DNA from: Burkholderia sp. WSM2230
Lineage (GTDB): Bacteria; Pseudomonadota; Gammaproteobacteria; Burkholderiales; Burkholderiaceae
Direction: 5' to 3'
NCBI RefSeq assembly: GCF_000472445.1
Contig: NZ_AXAJ01000002.1
Span: 124,001-188,000, forward strand
Length of the DNA: 64,000 nt
Below are positions 36,549 to 45,935 of the stretch, in pieces (the stretch's first letter is position 1; the number at the start of each line of letters is the position of its first letter). Below the pieces are notes generated by a model that made no database searches, was not told the DNA's origin, and saw only the letters and a list, made by a program, of their open reading frames with translations. The position numbers and the translations under genes were made by a program.

Positions 36549-37012
36549 GACTATTCCCTTTTTCGTTTTGTTGGCTTCACGCGCAGGGCGGCGCAGAAGG
36601 CCGCCCGCGCGCGCTCCCATGCGCTTCCGTCAGTCGCCCGAAGAAACGCGGCGGCCACGGCCCTTGCTGGGCATCTCATTGAACATATTAGCACCTGCTA
36701 AAATCCGTCTGGACGGAAAAGCGCGCCGCACTGCATCTCGCGCGGCAAGCGCAACGAAGCGTCCGGTCCGGCCGGTTCCGCTTTGCATGCCGCAGCGGCC
36801 ATGCCTTCGCGGGTGGCCGAAAAGCGCGCTCCTTGCGTTGCAGACAACGTGCCCGTCAGCGCGCCCGGTCATGCCGATGCATCGCAATGCCTCGTCAAGG
36901 ACAGCGCCAACGGGCGACCGCCGCTTTCCACGCTTCTGCCGAATCGGCCGCGCACCAGGCGGCCGGCGCATCCTCCGTATCACCGGATTGCCTCACTGGA
37001 CTCGCAACAAGC
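36549..37012. other. Intergenic region between DUF1840 gene and argS
   Basis: A 464-bp stretch between divergent genes with no supported gene; frames extending upstream of argS are composition artefacts. A TAAAAT (-10-like) lies at 36699-36704 on the plus strand inside a short AT-rich patch, suggesting an argS leader of about 300 nt. Confidence 0.35.
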
Positions 37013-38803
37013 ATGCTGCCCGCACATAAACATACTCTCGAAACACTGCTCGCCGACACGGTGAAGCAGGTCGCGCTTGCCACGCAAGGCGCGACCGAAG
37101 CCGCGTTCGTGTCGCCCACCATCGCGCTGGAGCGCCCCAAGGTCGCCGCGCACGGCGACGTCGCATGTAATCTGGCGATGCAACTGGCCAAGCCGCTGCG
37201 CGCGAATCCGCGCCAGTTGGCGCAGCAGATCGTCGACACGCTGCTCGCCCAACCGCAGGCGCAAGGCCTGATCGAATCCGCCGAGGTTGCGGGCCCCGGC
37301 TTCATCAACCTGCGTCTGGCCGCCGCGGCCAAGCAGGCGGTGGTCACGGCCGTGCTCGCAGAGAAAGACGCGTATGGCCGCTCGCAACGCGACGCCGGCA
37401 AGCACGTGCTGATCGAATTCGTGTCGGCGAATCCTACCGGGCCGCTGCATGTCGGCCACGGCCGCCAGGCCGCGCTCGGCGACGCGCTGTCGAACGTGCT
37501 GGCTTCGCAAGGCTGGGACGTGCATCGCGAGTTCTATTACAACGACGCCGGCGTGCAGATCGGCACTCTCGCGCTGTCCACCCAGGCGCGCGCGCGCGGC
37601 TTGGCGCCAGGCGACGCGGGCTGGCCGGCTTCGGCGTACAACGGCGAGTACATTGCCGACATCGCGAAAGACTATCTGAACGGCGTCACCGTATCGGCCA
37701 GCGACGGCGAGCCCGTCACGGGCGCGGGCGACGTCGAGAACCTCGACGCGATCCGCCGTTTCGCAGTCGCGTATCTGCGCCGCGAGCAGGACATGGACTT
37801 GCAGGCGTTCGGCGTGAAGTTCGACCAGTACTACCTGGAGTCGTCGCTTTATACGGAAGGCCGCGTCGAGAAGACGGTGCAGGCGCTCATCGCCGCCGGC
37901 AAGACCTACGAGCAGGAAGGCGCGCTGTGGCTGCGCACGACCGATGACGGCGACGACAAAGACCGTGTGATGCGCAAGAGCGACGGCACCTACACCTACT
38001 TCGTGCCGGACGTCGCGTATCACGTCGCGAAGTGGGAACGCGGCTTCACCAAGGTCATCAACATTCAGGGTTCCGACCATCACGGCACGATCGCGCGTGT
38101 GCGCGCCGGTCTGCAAGGGCTCGGCATCGGCATTCCGAAGGGCTATCCCGACTACATCCTGCACAAGATGGTCACGGTCATGCGCAACGGCGAAGAGGTC
38201 AAAATCTCGAAGCGCGCGGGCAGCTACGTGACGGTGCGCGATCTGATCGAATGGTCGGGCGGCGCGACGCCGGGCTCGGAAGCCGCCGTCGACCTGATCG
38301 ACGAAGAGACAATCCGCCGCGGCCGCGACGCGGTTCGCTTCTTCCTGATCTCGCGCAAGGCCGACACGGAGTTCGTGTTCGATATTGACCTTGCGTTGAA
38401 GCAAAATGACGAGAACCCGGTGCACTACGTGCAATATGCGCACGCGCGCATCTGCTCGGTCATCGCCGAATGCAAGGCGCGCTACGGCGCAGATGAAACC
38501 GCGCTCGCCAATGTCGACCTCGCGCCGCTCTCGAGCGAGCGCGCCATGGCCTTGCTCAACAAGCTGGCGGAATTTCCCGACATGCTGCAACACGCCGCCG
38601 ACGAACTCGCACCGCACGCGGTCGCGTTCTATCTGCGCGACCTCGCCGGGGAATTCCACTCGTTCTACAATGACAAAGCCGAACGCGTGCTCGTCGACGA
38701 TGCGGCCGAGCGCAATGCGCGCGTCGCGCTGCTCGCGGCCACGCGCCAGGTGCTCGCCAACGGTCTCGCGGTCATCGGCGTCTCCGCTCCCGTCAAGATG
38801 TAA
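37013..38803 (+). CDS. argS: Arginyl-tRNA synthetase
   Basis: Charges tRNA-Arg. Class I synthetase of 596 residues with the N-terminal additional domain, HIGH-type motif ([10 protein letters not shown]), KMSK-like motif ([10 protein letters not shown]) and C-terminal anticodon-binding helical domain ending in [10 protein letters not shown]. The start at 37013 ([19 protein letters not shown]) matches the family; an open frame continues upstream but has no family similarity. Cytosolic, essential. Confidence 0.97.
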   Translation: MLPAHKHTLETLLADTVKQVALATQGATEAAFVSPTIALERPKVAAHGDVACNLAMQLAKPLRANPRQLAQQIVDTLLAQPQAQGLIESAEVAGPGFINLRLAAAAKQAVVTAVLAEKDAYGRSQRDAGKHVLIEFVSANPTGPLHVGHGRQAALGDALSNVLASQGWDVHREFYYNDAGVQIGTLALSTQARARGLAPGDAGWPASAYNGEYIADIAKDYLNGVTVSASDGEPVTGAGDVENLDAIRRFAVAYLRREQDMDLQAFGVKFDQYYLESSLYTEGRVEKTVQALIAAGKTYEQEGALWLRTTDDGDDKDRVMRKSDGTYTYFVPDVAYHVAKWERGFTKVINIQGSDHHGTIARVRAGLQGLGIGIPKGYPDYILHKMVTVMRNGEEVKISKRAGSYVTVRDLIEWSGGATPGSEAAVDLIDEETIRRGRDAVRFFLISRKADTEFVFDIDLALKQNDENPVHYVQYAHARICSVIAECKARYGADETALANVDLAPLSSERAMALLNKLAEFPDMLQHAADELAPHAVAFYLRDLAGEFHSFYNDKAERVLVDDAAERNARVALLAATRQVLANGLAVIGVSAPVKM

Positions 38804-38825
38804 GTCCTCCGGCGCAACATGCATG

Positions 38826-38850
38826 CGGCCGTCGTTATAATCGACGGCCG
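38826..38850 (+). promoter_or_regulatory. Perfect 25-bp dyad with -10 element at its centre
   Basis: CGGCCGTCG-TTATAAT-CGACGGCCG (9-7-9), with TATAAT at 38836-38841 in the spacer. It lies 33 bp upstream of the SPOR gene ATG (38883) and 23 bp after argS. It could be a promoter with overlapping operator, or a hairpin after argS. Confidence 0.5.
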
Positions 38851-38882
38851 TTCCAGGATTCTTTTTGCAGGTGATTCATACG

Positions 38883-39683
38883 ATGGCAAAACCACGCCGC
38901 ACAACAAAGCAATCGAAACAAACCGGGGGTACTTTTCTCGGCATCGTGCTGGGCCTCATCGTCGGCCTCGCGATCGCGGTAGTGGTGGCGCTGTATATCA
39001 CCCGTGCGCCTACGCCGTTCGTCTCGAAGGTTGCGCCGCCCGCGGCGTCGGATTCGAGCGCGAGCCAGGCGCAATACGATCCGAACCGTCCGCTGCAAGG
39101 CAAGTCCCCGGGTCAGCCGGTGCCCCAGGCCGCGCAACCCGCGCCGCCGAACACCGCGCCTGGCCAGACCAACTCGCAAACGCAGTCGGGCATGCTGGAG
39201 CAGCCGCAGATCATTGAAGTGCCGCCCACCGTCGGCAACGCCAACAACAACGCCAACGGTACGGCCGTCGCGCCGAAGCCCGCGCAAGACAACGGCAGCA
39301 GCGCCACGGCCGCGGTGAAAAAGCCGCAAGGCGCGAGCGCGCCAGCCGCCACCGCGGCGGGTTCCGCGCCGAAGAGCACCTCGTCCCCGGCGGTCGCGAA
39401 CGCCAAGCCGGGCTCGGGTGCGGCTCCCGCACCGGGCGACGCGAACACCGGCTACTTCCTGCAAGTGGGCGCCTACAAGACCGCCGCCGACGCCGAACAG
39501 CAACGCGCGCGTCTCGCGTTCCAGGGCTTCGAGTCGAAGGTCACGCAGCGCGATGCGGGCGGTGTCACGTACTATCGCGTGCGTATCGGGCCGTTCTCAA
39601 AGTTCGAGGACATGAATGCGAGCCGTCAGCGCCTGTCGGACGCGGGCGTGGACACAGCTGTCATCCGCTTCACGAAACAATAA
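38883..39683 (+). CDS. SPOR domain-containing membrane protein
   Basis: Inner-membrane protein of 266 residues. A lysine/threonine-rich start is followed by one membrane segment (about 20-42, FLGIVLGLIVGLAIAVVVAL), a long low-complexity periplasmic linker rich in Ala/Pro/Asn, and a C-terminal SPOR domain (about 190-266: YFLQVGAYKTAADAEQQRAR, YYRVRIGPF). SPOR domains bind denuded glycan at the division septum, so a cell-division role as in FtsN-type proteins is likely but not proven. Lies between argS and dsbA. Confidence 0.9.
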   Translation: MAKPRRTTKQSKQTGGTFLGIVLGLIVGLAIAVVVALYITRAPTPFVSKVAPPAASDSSASQAQYDPNRPLQGKSPGQPVPQAAQPAPPNTAPGQTNSQTQSGMLEQPQIIEVPPTVGNANNNANGTAVAPKPAQDNGSSATAAVKKPQGASAPAATAAGSAPKSTSSPAVANAKPGSGAAPAPGDANTGYFLQVGAYKTAADAEQQRARLAFQGFESKVTQRDAGGVTYYRVRIGPFSKFEDMNASRQRLSDAGVDTAVIRFTKQ

Positions 39684-39702
39684 CTAGCGAGCGATCCACC
39701 GG

Positions 39703-39739
39703 CATGCGCCGCCACCGAACCATCGGCGCGCGGCGCATG
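39703..39739. other. Hairpin between SPOR gene and dsbA
   Basis: CATGCGCCGC (39703-39712) and GCGGCGCATG (39730-39739) form a perfect 10-bp stem around a 17-nt loop, 19 bp after the SPOR stop. No T-run follows, so termination is uncertain. Confidence 0.45.
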
Positions 39740-39869
39740 TCACAGGAATCGCATGCACGCTGAGCATGATTGAGCACGACGGCCGATACAACCGTCAAAC
39801 GCCGAATCTGAAACGGTGACGGGCATCTGCGTGGCGCCACTGTTTTACGCCTACCTGGGTCAACACAAC

Positions 39870-40508
39870 ATGAAAAAACTGCTGAGCATTCTGTTCCTCT
39901 CGCTGGGCCTCGTCGCAGCCTCGGCGCACGCTTCGCCGTCCGCGCCGGTCGCGGGCAAGGACTACACCGCTCTGGCGAGCGCGCAACCCACCGACGTGCC
40001 CGCCGGCAAGATCGAAGTCACCGAATTCTTCTGGTACGGCTGCCCGCATTGCAACGAATTCGAGCCGTTTCTGGAAACGTGGGTGAAGAAGCAAGGTGCG
40101 GACGTCGTCTTCAAGCGCGTGCCGGTCGCCTTCCGCGACGACTTCATTCCGCATTCGAAGATGTATCACGCGCTCGACGCACTCGGCGTCGCCCCGCAAC
40201 TCACGCCGAAGGTCTTCAACGAAATTCACGTCAACAAGAACTACCTGCTGACGCCGGAAGATCAGGCGAAATTCCTCGCGAAGAACGGCGTCGATCCGAA
40301 GAAGTACATGGACGCGTACAACTCGTTCTCGACGCAAAGCGCGCTGCAAAAAGACAAGAAGCTGCTGGAAGACTACAAGATCGACGGCGTGCCGACCATC
40401 GCCGTGCAGGGCAAGTATGAAACCGGCCCGGCCGCGACCAACAGCCTGCCCGGCACGCTCCAGGTGCTCGACTTCCTGGTCCAGCAGGTTCGCGCGAAGA
40501 AGATGTAA
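39870..40508 (+). CDS. dsbA: Thiol:disulfide interchange protein DsbA
   Basis: Periplasmic oxidase that introduces disulfides into exported proteins. The 212-residue precursor has a signal peptide (cleavage after AHA, residue 21) and a thioredoxin fold with insertion. Active site is CPHC at C58-C61 and the cis-proline loop is GVPTIAV. Start at 39870 begins the signal peptide; a longer upstream frame adds an unrelated 18-residue piece. Next to an SDR gene 16 bp downstream. Confidence 0.95.
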   Translation: MKKLLSILFLSLGLVAASAHASPSAPVAGKDYTALASAQPTDVPAGKIEVTEFFWYGCPHCNEFEPFLETWVKKQGADVVFKRVPVAFRDDFIPHSKMYHALDALGVAPQLTPKVFNEIHVNKNYLLTPEDQAKFLAKNGVDPKKYMDAYNSFSTQSALQKDKKLLEDYKIDGVPTIAVQGKYETGPAATNSLPGTLQVLDFLVQQVRAKKM

Positions 40509-40524
40509 AGCCCGAGGCGCCGGA

Positions 40525-41298
40525 ATGAGCTCACCGTTGAAAGTTTTCATTACCGGCGCTTCGAGTGGAATCGGCCTCGCGCTCGCCGCCGAATATGCGC
40601 GGCGCGGCGCGATTCTTGGCCTCGTTGCCCGCCGCGGCGACGCCCTCGCCGCCTTCCAGCGGTCTCATTCGCAAAATTCCATCTCGTGTTATTGCGTCGA
40701 CGTGCGCGACGCCGAGGCGCTCGCCGAAGCGGCCGCACAGTTCATCGCGCAACATGGCCAGCCGGACATCGTGATCGCCAATGCCGGCGTGAGCCGCGGT
40801 GCCGTGACCGGCGAAGGCGACCTGCGCACCTTCCGCGAAGTGATGGACATCAACTACTTCGGCATGGTTGCCACGTTCGAGCCGTTCGCGCCCGCCATGG
40901 CTGCCGCGAGACGCGGCACGCTCGTCGGCATCGCAAGCGTCGCGGGTGTGCGCGGCTTGCCGGGCTCGGGCGCCTATAGCGCGTCGAAGTCGGCGGCGCT
41001 CAAGTATCTCGAGGCGTTGCGCCTCGAAATGCGCCCGCGCGGCGTCGGCGTGGTCACCATCGCGCCCGGCTATATCCGCACGCCGATGACCGCGCACAAT
41101 CCCTACACAATGCCCTTTCTGATGGACGCCGAGCACTTCGCCGCCAGTGCCGCGCAGGCTATAGAGCGCCGGGTGGCTTTCGCGGTGTTTCCGTGGCAGA
41201 TGCGGCTCGTGACAATGCTGCTGCACGTTGCGCCGCGCTGGCTTTACGACCGCGTGTTCGAACGCGCGCCGCGCAAGCCGCGCGCCGTCGTCGAGTAA
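40525..41298 (+). CDS. SDR family oxidoreductase
   Basis: Short-chain dehydrogenase/reductase of 257 residues using NAD(P). Cofactor motif TGASSGIG (residues 10-17), NAG motif in VIANAGVSRG, catalytic Y151-x3-K155 (YSASK). C-terminal part contains hydrophobic stretches (MLLHVAPRWLYDRVF). Substrate unknown. Located 16 bp after dsbA and 3 bp before a BtuF-like gene in the same direction, so these three may form one transcript. Confidence 0.88.
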   Translation: MSSPLKVFITGASSGIGLALAAEYARRGAILGLVARRGDALAAFQRSHSQNSISCYCVDVRDAEALAEAAAQFIAQHGQPDIVIANAGVSRGAVTGEGDLRTFREVMDINYFGMVATFEPFAPAMAAARRGTLVGIASVAGVRGLPGSGAYSASKSAALKYLEALRLEMRPRGVGVVTIAPGYIRTPMTAHNPYTMPFLMDAEHFAASAAQAIERRVAFAVFPWQMRLVTMLLHVAPRWLYDRVFERAPRKPRAVVE

Positions 41299-41301
41299 AT
41301 C

Positions 41302-42129
41302 ATGTCCGCGTGTGCGGTCGATGCAAGCGGCGTCGCGCACGAGAAAGCGGGCGCCGGCGCCCGTATCGTCTCGCTGGTGCCGAGCATCACCGAACTGCTG
41401 TTCGCGCTTGGGCTCGAACGGCAGATCGTCGGGCGTACCGGCTTTTGCGTGCATCCGCGTGACAAGGTCCGCAACGTGCCGAAGGTGGGCGGCACAAAGG
41501 CGGTGCGTGTCGAGGCAGTGCGCGCGCTGCAACCCACGCACCTGATCGTCAATATCGACGAGAACGAGCGCGACACGGTCGAGCAATTGCGCGCATTCGT
41601 GCCGCATGTCGTCGTGACTCATCCGCAGACGCCTCAAGACAACCTTTCGCTATACGCGTTGCTCGGCGCGATTTTCGACCGCGAGCAGGAAGCACAGCAT
41701 CTCACCGATGCCTTGCAGACGCGCCTGCACGAAGCCGCGTCGCACTCATTCGCCGCGCAAAGCGTGCTCTATCTGATCTGGCGTGAACCGTGGATGACAG
41801 TCGCTCGCGACACCTACATCTCCGCAATGCTGCGCCTCGTGAACTGGCACACGCTGCCCGACGTGCAAGGCGGCGCCGCGGGCGCGGCCCGCTATCCGTC
41901 GTTCGAATTCGACGGCGCCGGACGCGCGCCGTGGCTTGCCGGCGTCGAGCGCATTCTACTTTCGAGCGAGCCGTACCGCTTCACGCAAGCTCATTGCGAT
42001 GCGCTCAAGCGCGATCCGCGCCTTGGCGGCAAGCGCATCGAGTTGATCGACGGCGAAATGGTCTCGTGGTACGGCGTGCGCGCGATAGAAGGCATCGCTT
42101 ACCTGATGCGGCGCGCCACAGGCGCATGA
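41302..42129 (+). CDS. Cobalamin-binding protein, BtuF-like, without signal peptide
   Basis: Periplasmic-binding-protein fold with a helical backbone (vitamin B12/siderophore type), 275 residues. Core motifs: RIVSLVPSITELLFALG, VPKVGGTKAVRVEAV and LIVNIDENERD. No signal peptide or lipobox is visible at the N-terminus (MSACAVDASGVAHEK), so secretion is doubtful. There is no btuC or btuD nearby. Only 3 bp after the SDR stop. Ligand B12 is inferred from family; the window also encodes B12-dependent MetH. Confidence 0.78.
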   Translation: MSACAVDASGVAHEKAGAGARIVSLVPSITELLFALGLERQIVGRTGFCVHPRDKVRNVPKVGGTKAVRVEAVRALQPTHLIVNIDENERDTVEQLRAFVPHVVVTHPQTPQDNLSLYALLGAIFDREQEAQHLTDALQTRLHEAASHSFAAQSVLYLIWREPWMTVARDTYISAMLRLVNWHTLPDVQGGAAGAARYPSFEFDGAGRAPWLAGVERILLSSEPYRFTQAHCDALKRDPRLGGKRIELIDGEMVSWYGVRAIEGIAYLMRRATGA

Positions 42130-42379
42130 AAGCACTGCGCGCGCCGGTCCGATGCACGGCGGCCGTTCCCATATGAATATGCGGATTATGTTGTTGTCGC
42201 CGGAACTGCCCTTCGATAAGCTTTCGCGAAGGCCGGCGCGCGCGTGAGCCTGGATTATGGCGACCCTGCGCGAGCGCCTGAAACGTATGAAAATGAACGC
42301 GACGGTTATCCGTCGCTCGTCAACGGAACATAACCACAACCAGACGCACTGCCTGACTGCGCTTGTTATCGGAGATCTT

Positions 42380-43966
42380 ATGCGCTTCAAACTGCTCGCA
42401 GCCGCCGTACTCGTCACGGCGAGCGCGCACGCGCTCGCCAAGCCGCTGACCGTCTGCACCGAGTCGAGCCCCGACGGCTTCGACGTCGTGCAGTTCAATT
42501 CGCTCGTCACGACGAATGCGTCGGCTGATGTGATTTTCAACTCGCTGGTCTCCTACGATGAAGCCGCGAAGAAAGTGGTGCCATCGCTCGCCGACAAGTG
42601 GGAAGTGAGCGCGGACGGCCTCACGTACACCTTCCATCTGCGCCCGAACGTGCAGTTCCAGAGCACCGACTATTTCAAGCCGACGCGGCCGCTGAATGCA
42701 GACGACGTCGTCTTCACGTTCGACCGCATGCTCAACGACAGCAATCCGTGGCACAAGGTGGCGGGCGCGAGCGGCTTCCCGCATGCGCAGTCGATGGGCT
42801 TACCGAAGCTCATCAAGTCGATCAGCAAGGTTGACGACAACACCGTCAAGTTCGAACTGAACGCGCCGGACGCGACCTTCGTGTCGATCCTGACGATGGG
42901 TTTCGCCTCGATCTATTCCGCCGAATACGCCGATCAGTTGCTGAAGGCCGGCAAACAGGCCGACCTCAACTCGAAGCCGATCGGCACGGGTCCGTTCGAG
43001 CTGAAGAGCTACACGAAAGACGCGGTGATCCGCTACGACGTGAACCCAACCTACTGGGGCCCCAAACCGAAGATCGACCGCCTGATCTACGCAATCACAC
43101 CCGACGCCACCGTGCGCGCGCAAAAGGTGAAGGCCGGCGAATGCCAGATCGCCCTCTCGCCGAAGCCGCAGGATCTCGCCGATGCAAAGAGCGACAAGTC
43201 GCTCACCATCGTGCAGACACCGGCGTTCATGACGGCGTTCGTCGCGCTGAATACGCAGAAGAAGCCGCTCGACAATCAGAAGGTGCGCGCCGCGCTGAAC
43301 ATGGCGTTCGACCGCGGCACCTATCTGAAGACCGTGTTCGACAACACGGCGACGCCCGCTGTGAACCCGTATCCGCCGAACACGTGGAGCTACGACAAGG
43401 CTGTGAAGGCCTGGCCATACGATCCGGCAAAGGCGAGGAAGCTGCTCGCCGATGCGGGCTACCCGAACGGCTTTGAAACGACCATCTGGGTGCGTCCGAA
43501 CGGCAGCGTGCTGAATCCGAATCCGAAGGCGGGTGCCGAACTGCTGCAAGCGGACTTCGCGAAGATCGGCGTGAAAGCCGACGTGAAGGTAATCGAATGG
43601 GGCGAGCTGATCAAGCAGGCCAAGCAAGGCCAGCACGACTCGCTATTTATGGGCTGGGCCGGCGACAACGGCGATCCGGACAATTACCTCTCGCCGCTCT
43701 TTAGCTGCAATGCGGTGAAGTCGGGCATCAACTTCGCGCGCTTTTGCGATCAGGACCTCGACAAGCTGATCGCAGACGGCAAGTCCACGCCGGATCAGAC
43801 GAAGCGCGCGAAAGCGTACCAAGCCGCGCAGCAGATCATTCACGATCAGGCGCTGTGGATTCCGCTCGGCTATCCGACCGCCGCGGCGATCACGCGCACG
43901 AATGTGAGCGGCTATCACGTTAGTCCGTTTGGACGGCAGAATTTTGGGGCGGTGGCCGTGCAGTAA
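42380..43966 (+). CDS. ABC transporter substrate-binding protein, dipeptide (DppA) type
   Basis: Periplasmic binding protein of 528 residues in solute-binding family 5 (dipeptide/oligopeptide). Signal peptide ends near ALA-K21; mature start KPLTVCTESSPDGFD. Family pattern PLNADDVVFTFDRML and ANPLIxTG-type GTGPFELKSY present. The GGAG before ATG 42380 fixes the start. No permeases are adjacent, so it may be an orphan binding subunit or operate with a transporter elsewhere. Ends at a strong bidirectional terminator. Confidence 0.92.
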   Translation: MRFKLLAAAVLVTASAHALAKPLTVCTESSPDGFDVVQFNSLVTTNASADVIFNSLVSYDEAAKKVVPSLADKWEVSADGLTYTFHLRPNVQFQSTDYFKPTRPLNADDVVFTFDRMLNDSNPWHKVAGASGFPHAQSMGLPKLIKSISKVDDNTVKFELNAPDATFVSILTMGFASIYSAEYADQLLKAGKQADLNSKPIGTGPFELKSYTKDAVIRYDVNPTYWGPKPKIDRLIYAITPDATVRAQKVKAGECQIALSPKPQDLADAKSDKSLTIVQTPAFMTAFVALNTQKKPLDNQKVRAALNMAFDRGTYLKTVFDNTATPAVNPYPPNTWSYDKAVKAWPYDPAKARKLLADAGYPNGFETTIWVRPNGSVLNPNPKAGAELLQADFAKIGVKADVKVIEWGELIKQAKQGQHDSLFMGWAGDNGDPDNYLSPLFSCNAVKSGINFARFCDQDLDKLIADGKSTPDQTKRAKAYQAAQQIIHDQALWIPLGYPTAAAITRTNVSGYHVSPFGRQNFGAVAVQ

Positions 43967-43983
43967 CCGGCTTGTACGCTCAG

Positions 43984-44020
43984 AAAAAAAGCCCGGTCGC
44001 GCAAGCGCCGGGCTTTTTTT
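43984..44020. terminator. Bidirectional rho-independent terminator
   Basis: AAAAAAAGCCCGG ... CCGGGCTTTTTTT with a loop of 11 nt. A-run and T-run flank the stem on both sides. Lies between the convergent binding-protein gene and the metallo-beta-lactamase-fold gene. Confidence 0.93.
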
Positions 44021-44064
44021 CAGGGGGTCAAGCCAGGCCCGAAGGCCCACCCTTGCCGCGCGAT

Positions 44065-45135
44065 TCACGCCGAAAACCGCACGACCCCATCCGCATCCAG
44101 CGTGCGCTTCAACGCCCCGGCAAGCCACAGCAGATGCAAATGCGCGAGCGCCTCGCCCATCGCGAACGTCAACTGGTGAATGTCGAGCTCGCGCTTGAAC
44201 ATGAGCGGCACGATGTCCGCGGCGCTGTGCGGCTTTGCCGCGCACGCTTCGCGCACCTCGGCAAGACGCGCGTCGTGATGCTCGCGCAACTGCGCGACGC
44301 GCATGCGCACGCCGCGAAACGGCTTGCCATGCGACGGCAAGACGAGCGTGTCTTCCGGCATCACCTCGTAGCGCGCAAGCGACTCCAGATAGAGCGCCAA
44401 CGGCGAGCCTTCCGGCTCCATCGCGAACACCGACACGTTCGTCGAAATGCGCGGCAGCACCATGTCGCCGGAAATCAGCACGCCGAGTTCTTCGCAATGG
44501 AGCGCGCAGTGCTCGGGGGAATGGCCGTAGCCCGTCACCACGCGCCACGTTTTTCTGCCGATTCTCACGCCGTCTGCTTCGCGCAAACGCCGGTACTGGC
44601 CCGGCACCGCCGGCACCAGGTTCGCGTAGTAGCTCTGACGGTTGCGCAGCTTCTCGAGCGACGCCTCGTCGGTGACGCCATGCAGCGCGAAGTGCCGTGC
44701 CGCAGCCTCGCCTCCCGCGTTGGAGCCGTCGCCGGCCGCCATCACGCGAGCCTGCATGTATTCGCCGAGCGTCATCCACAGGCGCACGTCCCAGCGCTTC
44801 TTGTCGCCGCCGCTGCAAACCCAGTCTGCAAGACCGATGTGATCGGGATGGCAATGGGAGACGATCACGCGCAGCACCGGCAAACCGTCTAACACCGTGT
44901 CGAACACCTTCTCCCAGTTCTGCCTGATCGCGTCGGACGCAATTCCGCAATCGACCACCGTCCAGCCGTCCTGGCCGTCGATCCGGTCGCGCAGCAGCCA
45001 CAGATTGATGTGGTCGAGCGCGAACGGCAGCGGCATGCGCAGCCAGAACACGCCGGGCGCGACTTCCTGCGCTTGCCCCGGCTCAGGCAGCAAGTCCTTG
45101 AACGGATAGTCGAGTTGATGTTCGAGTGCATTCAT
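44065..45135 (-). CDS. Metallo-beta-lactamase fold hydrolase
   Basis: Cytosolic MBL-fold enzyme of 356 residues. Metal motif HCHPDH at H94-H99, later ligands in YGHSPEHC and GDMVLPR, and VLPSHGKPF near the C-terminal side; a helical C-terminal region follows. Glyoxalase-II or acyl-CoA-thioesterase-like chemistry is possible. The start at 45135 has GGAAGACACC upstream. It diverges from a MerR (LiuR-like) regulator across 124 bp, with a palindrome in that gap, so it is a likely target. Confidence 0.88.
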   Translation of the reverse strand: MNALEHQLDYPFKDLLPEPGQAQEVAPGVFWLRMPLPFALDHINLWLLRDRIDGQDGWTVVDCGIASDAIRQNWEKVFDTVLDGLPVLRVIVSHCHPDHIGLADWVCSGGDKKRWDVRLWMTLGEYMQARVMAAGDGSNAGGEAAARHFALHGVTDEASLEKLRNRQSYYANLVPAVPGQYRRLREADGVRIGRKTWRVVTGYGHSPEHCALHCEELGVLISGDMVLPRISTNVSVFAMEPEGSPLALYLESLARYEVMPEDTLVLPSHGKPFRGVRMRVAQLREHHDARLAEVREACAAKPHSAADIVPLMFKRELDIHQLTFAMGEALAHLHLLWLAGALKRTLDADGVVRFSA

Positions 45136-45194
45136 TCTGGTGTCTTCCTCCACGCTTTGCGCGTACTTCCCACAGGTTGCATTCAACCCAGGTT

Positions 45195-45212
45195 GACGAT
45201 AACGTAAACGTC
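45195..45212. promoter_or_regulatory. Candidate MerR/LiuR operator
   Basis: Imperfect palindrome GACGATAACGTAAACGTC (14 of 18 positions symmetric) between the divergent MBL-fold and MerR-type genes. The ACGT core and outer GACG/CGTC resemble LiuR-type sites. Binding inferred. Confidence 0.45.
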
Positions 45213-45259
45213 GATTCTATCGTCCAATCCGATTTTGTGCCCGGCTACCGAATCCCCCG

Positions 45260-45715
45260 ATGACCACCCAATACACGATCACCGAGCTCGCGCGCGAATT
45301 CGACGTCACGCCGCGCGCCATACGTTTCTACGAAGACCAGGGTTTACTCTCGCCAAGCCGCGAAGGATCGAGCGGCTTGCGGCGCGTCTATTCCGGCCGC
45401 GACCGCACGCGGCTGAAGCTCACGCTGCGCGGCAAGCGGCTCGGCTTCACGCTCTCCGAAATCCGCGATTTGCTGGATGTATATGAATCGCCGACGGACA
45501 CCGTCCCGCAACTGCACGCGTTTCTTGACACGGTCGCGCGTCATCGCGACGTGCTGGAGCGGCAACTGGAAGACCTGAACGCGACACTCGAAGACCTCGC
45601 GCAATATGAAGCCCAGGCGCGCGCGCTGCTCGAAAGCGGCACCCACGCGGCAGTTGGAGAAGAAGCACGAGGACCAGCGGCAGCCCCGCAAGCGCGCGAG
45701 GCCAAGCCTGCGTGA
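45260..45715 (+). CDS. MerR-family transcriptional regulator (LiuR-like)
   Basis: Regulator of 151 residues. N-terminal MerR winged helix (ITELAREFDVTPRAIRFYEDQG, GLRRVYSGRDRTRLKL) followed by a dimerisation coiled coil (about 85-125). The C-terminal tail is alanine/proline-rich and lacks the cysteine ligands of metal-sensing MerR proteins. LiuR relatives control branched-chain amino acid and fatty-acid catabolism, which fits the nearby acyl-CoA enzymes and aceK. Target assignment is inference. Confidence 0.87.
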   Translation: MTTQYTITELAREFDVTPRAIRFYEDQGLLSPSREGSSGLRRVYSGRDRTRLKLTLRGKRLGFTLSEIRDLLDVYESPTDTVPQLHAFLDTVARHRDVLERQLEDLNATLEDLAQYEAQARALLESGTHAAVGEEARGPAAAPQAREAKPA

Positions 45716-45891
45716 TCAGACAGTACCGCACGTATCGGACGAGATTTTTTTCTGCAAGTTGAGTCGTTTAGCAATGCCGAACCGGCGCATTGAGCGCAGT
45801 TGCCCGGAAAAGTCGGCAAATGCCCGGCAACGCCCATGGGTAGTAAGGCACGAGCCGGTTGACGCAATGCATCGCGGGCGCACCCGAACGA

Positions 45892-45897
45892 TACAAT
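45892..45897 (+). promoter_or_regulatory. Candidate -10 element for aceK
   Basis: TACAAT 38 bp before the aceK ATG (45936). The -35 region is not convincing. Confidence 0.35.
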
Positions 45898-45935
45898 CAT
45901 GGGTGTCTTCACGATGAGACGAATGCACGGTCGAC

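Noticed and set aside
36980..38824. 614-codon open frame antisense to argS
   Set aside because: Same composition artefact; argS on the plus strand is certain.
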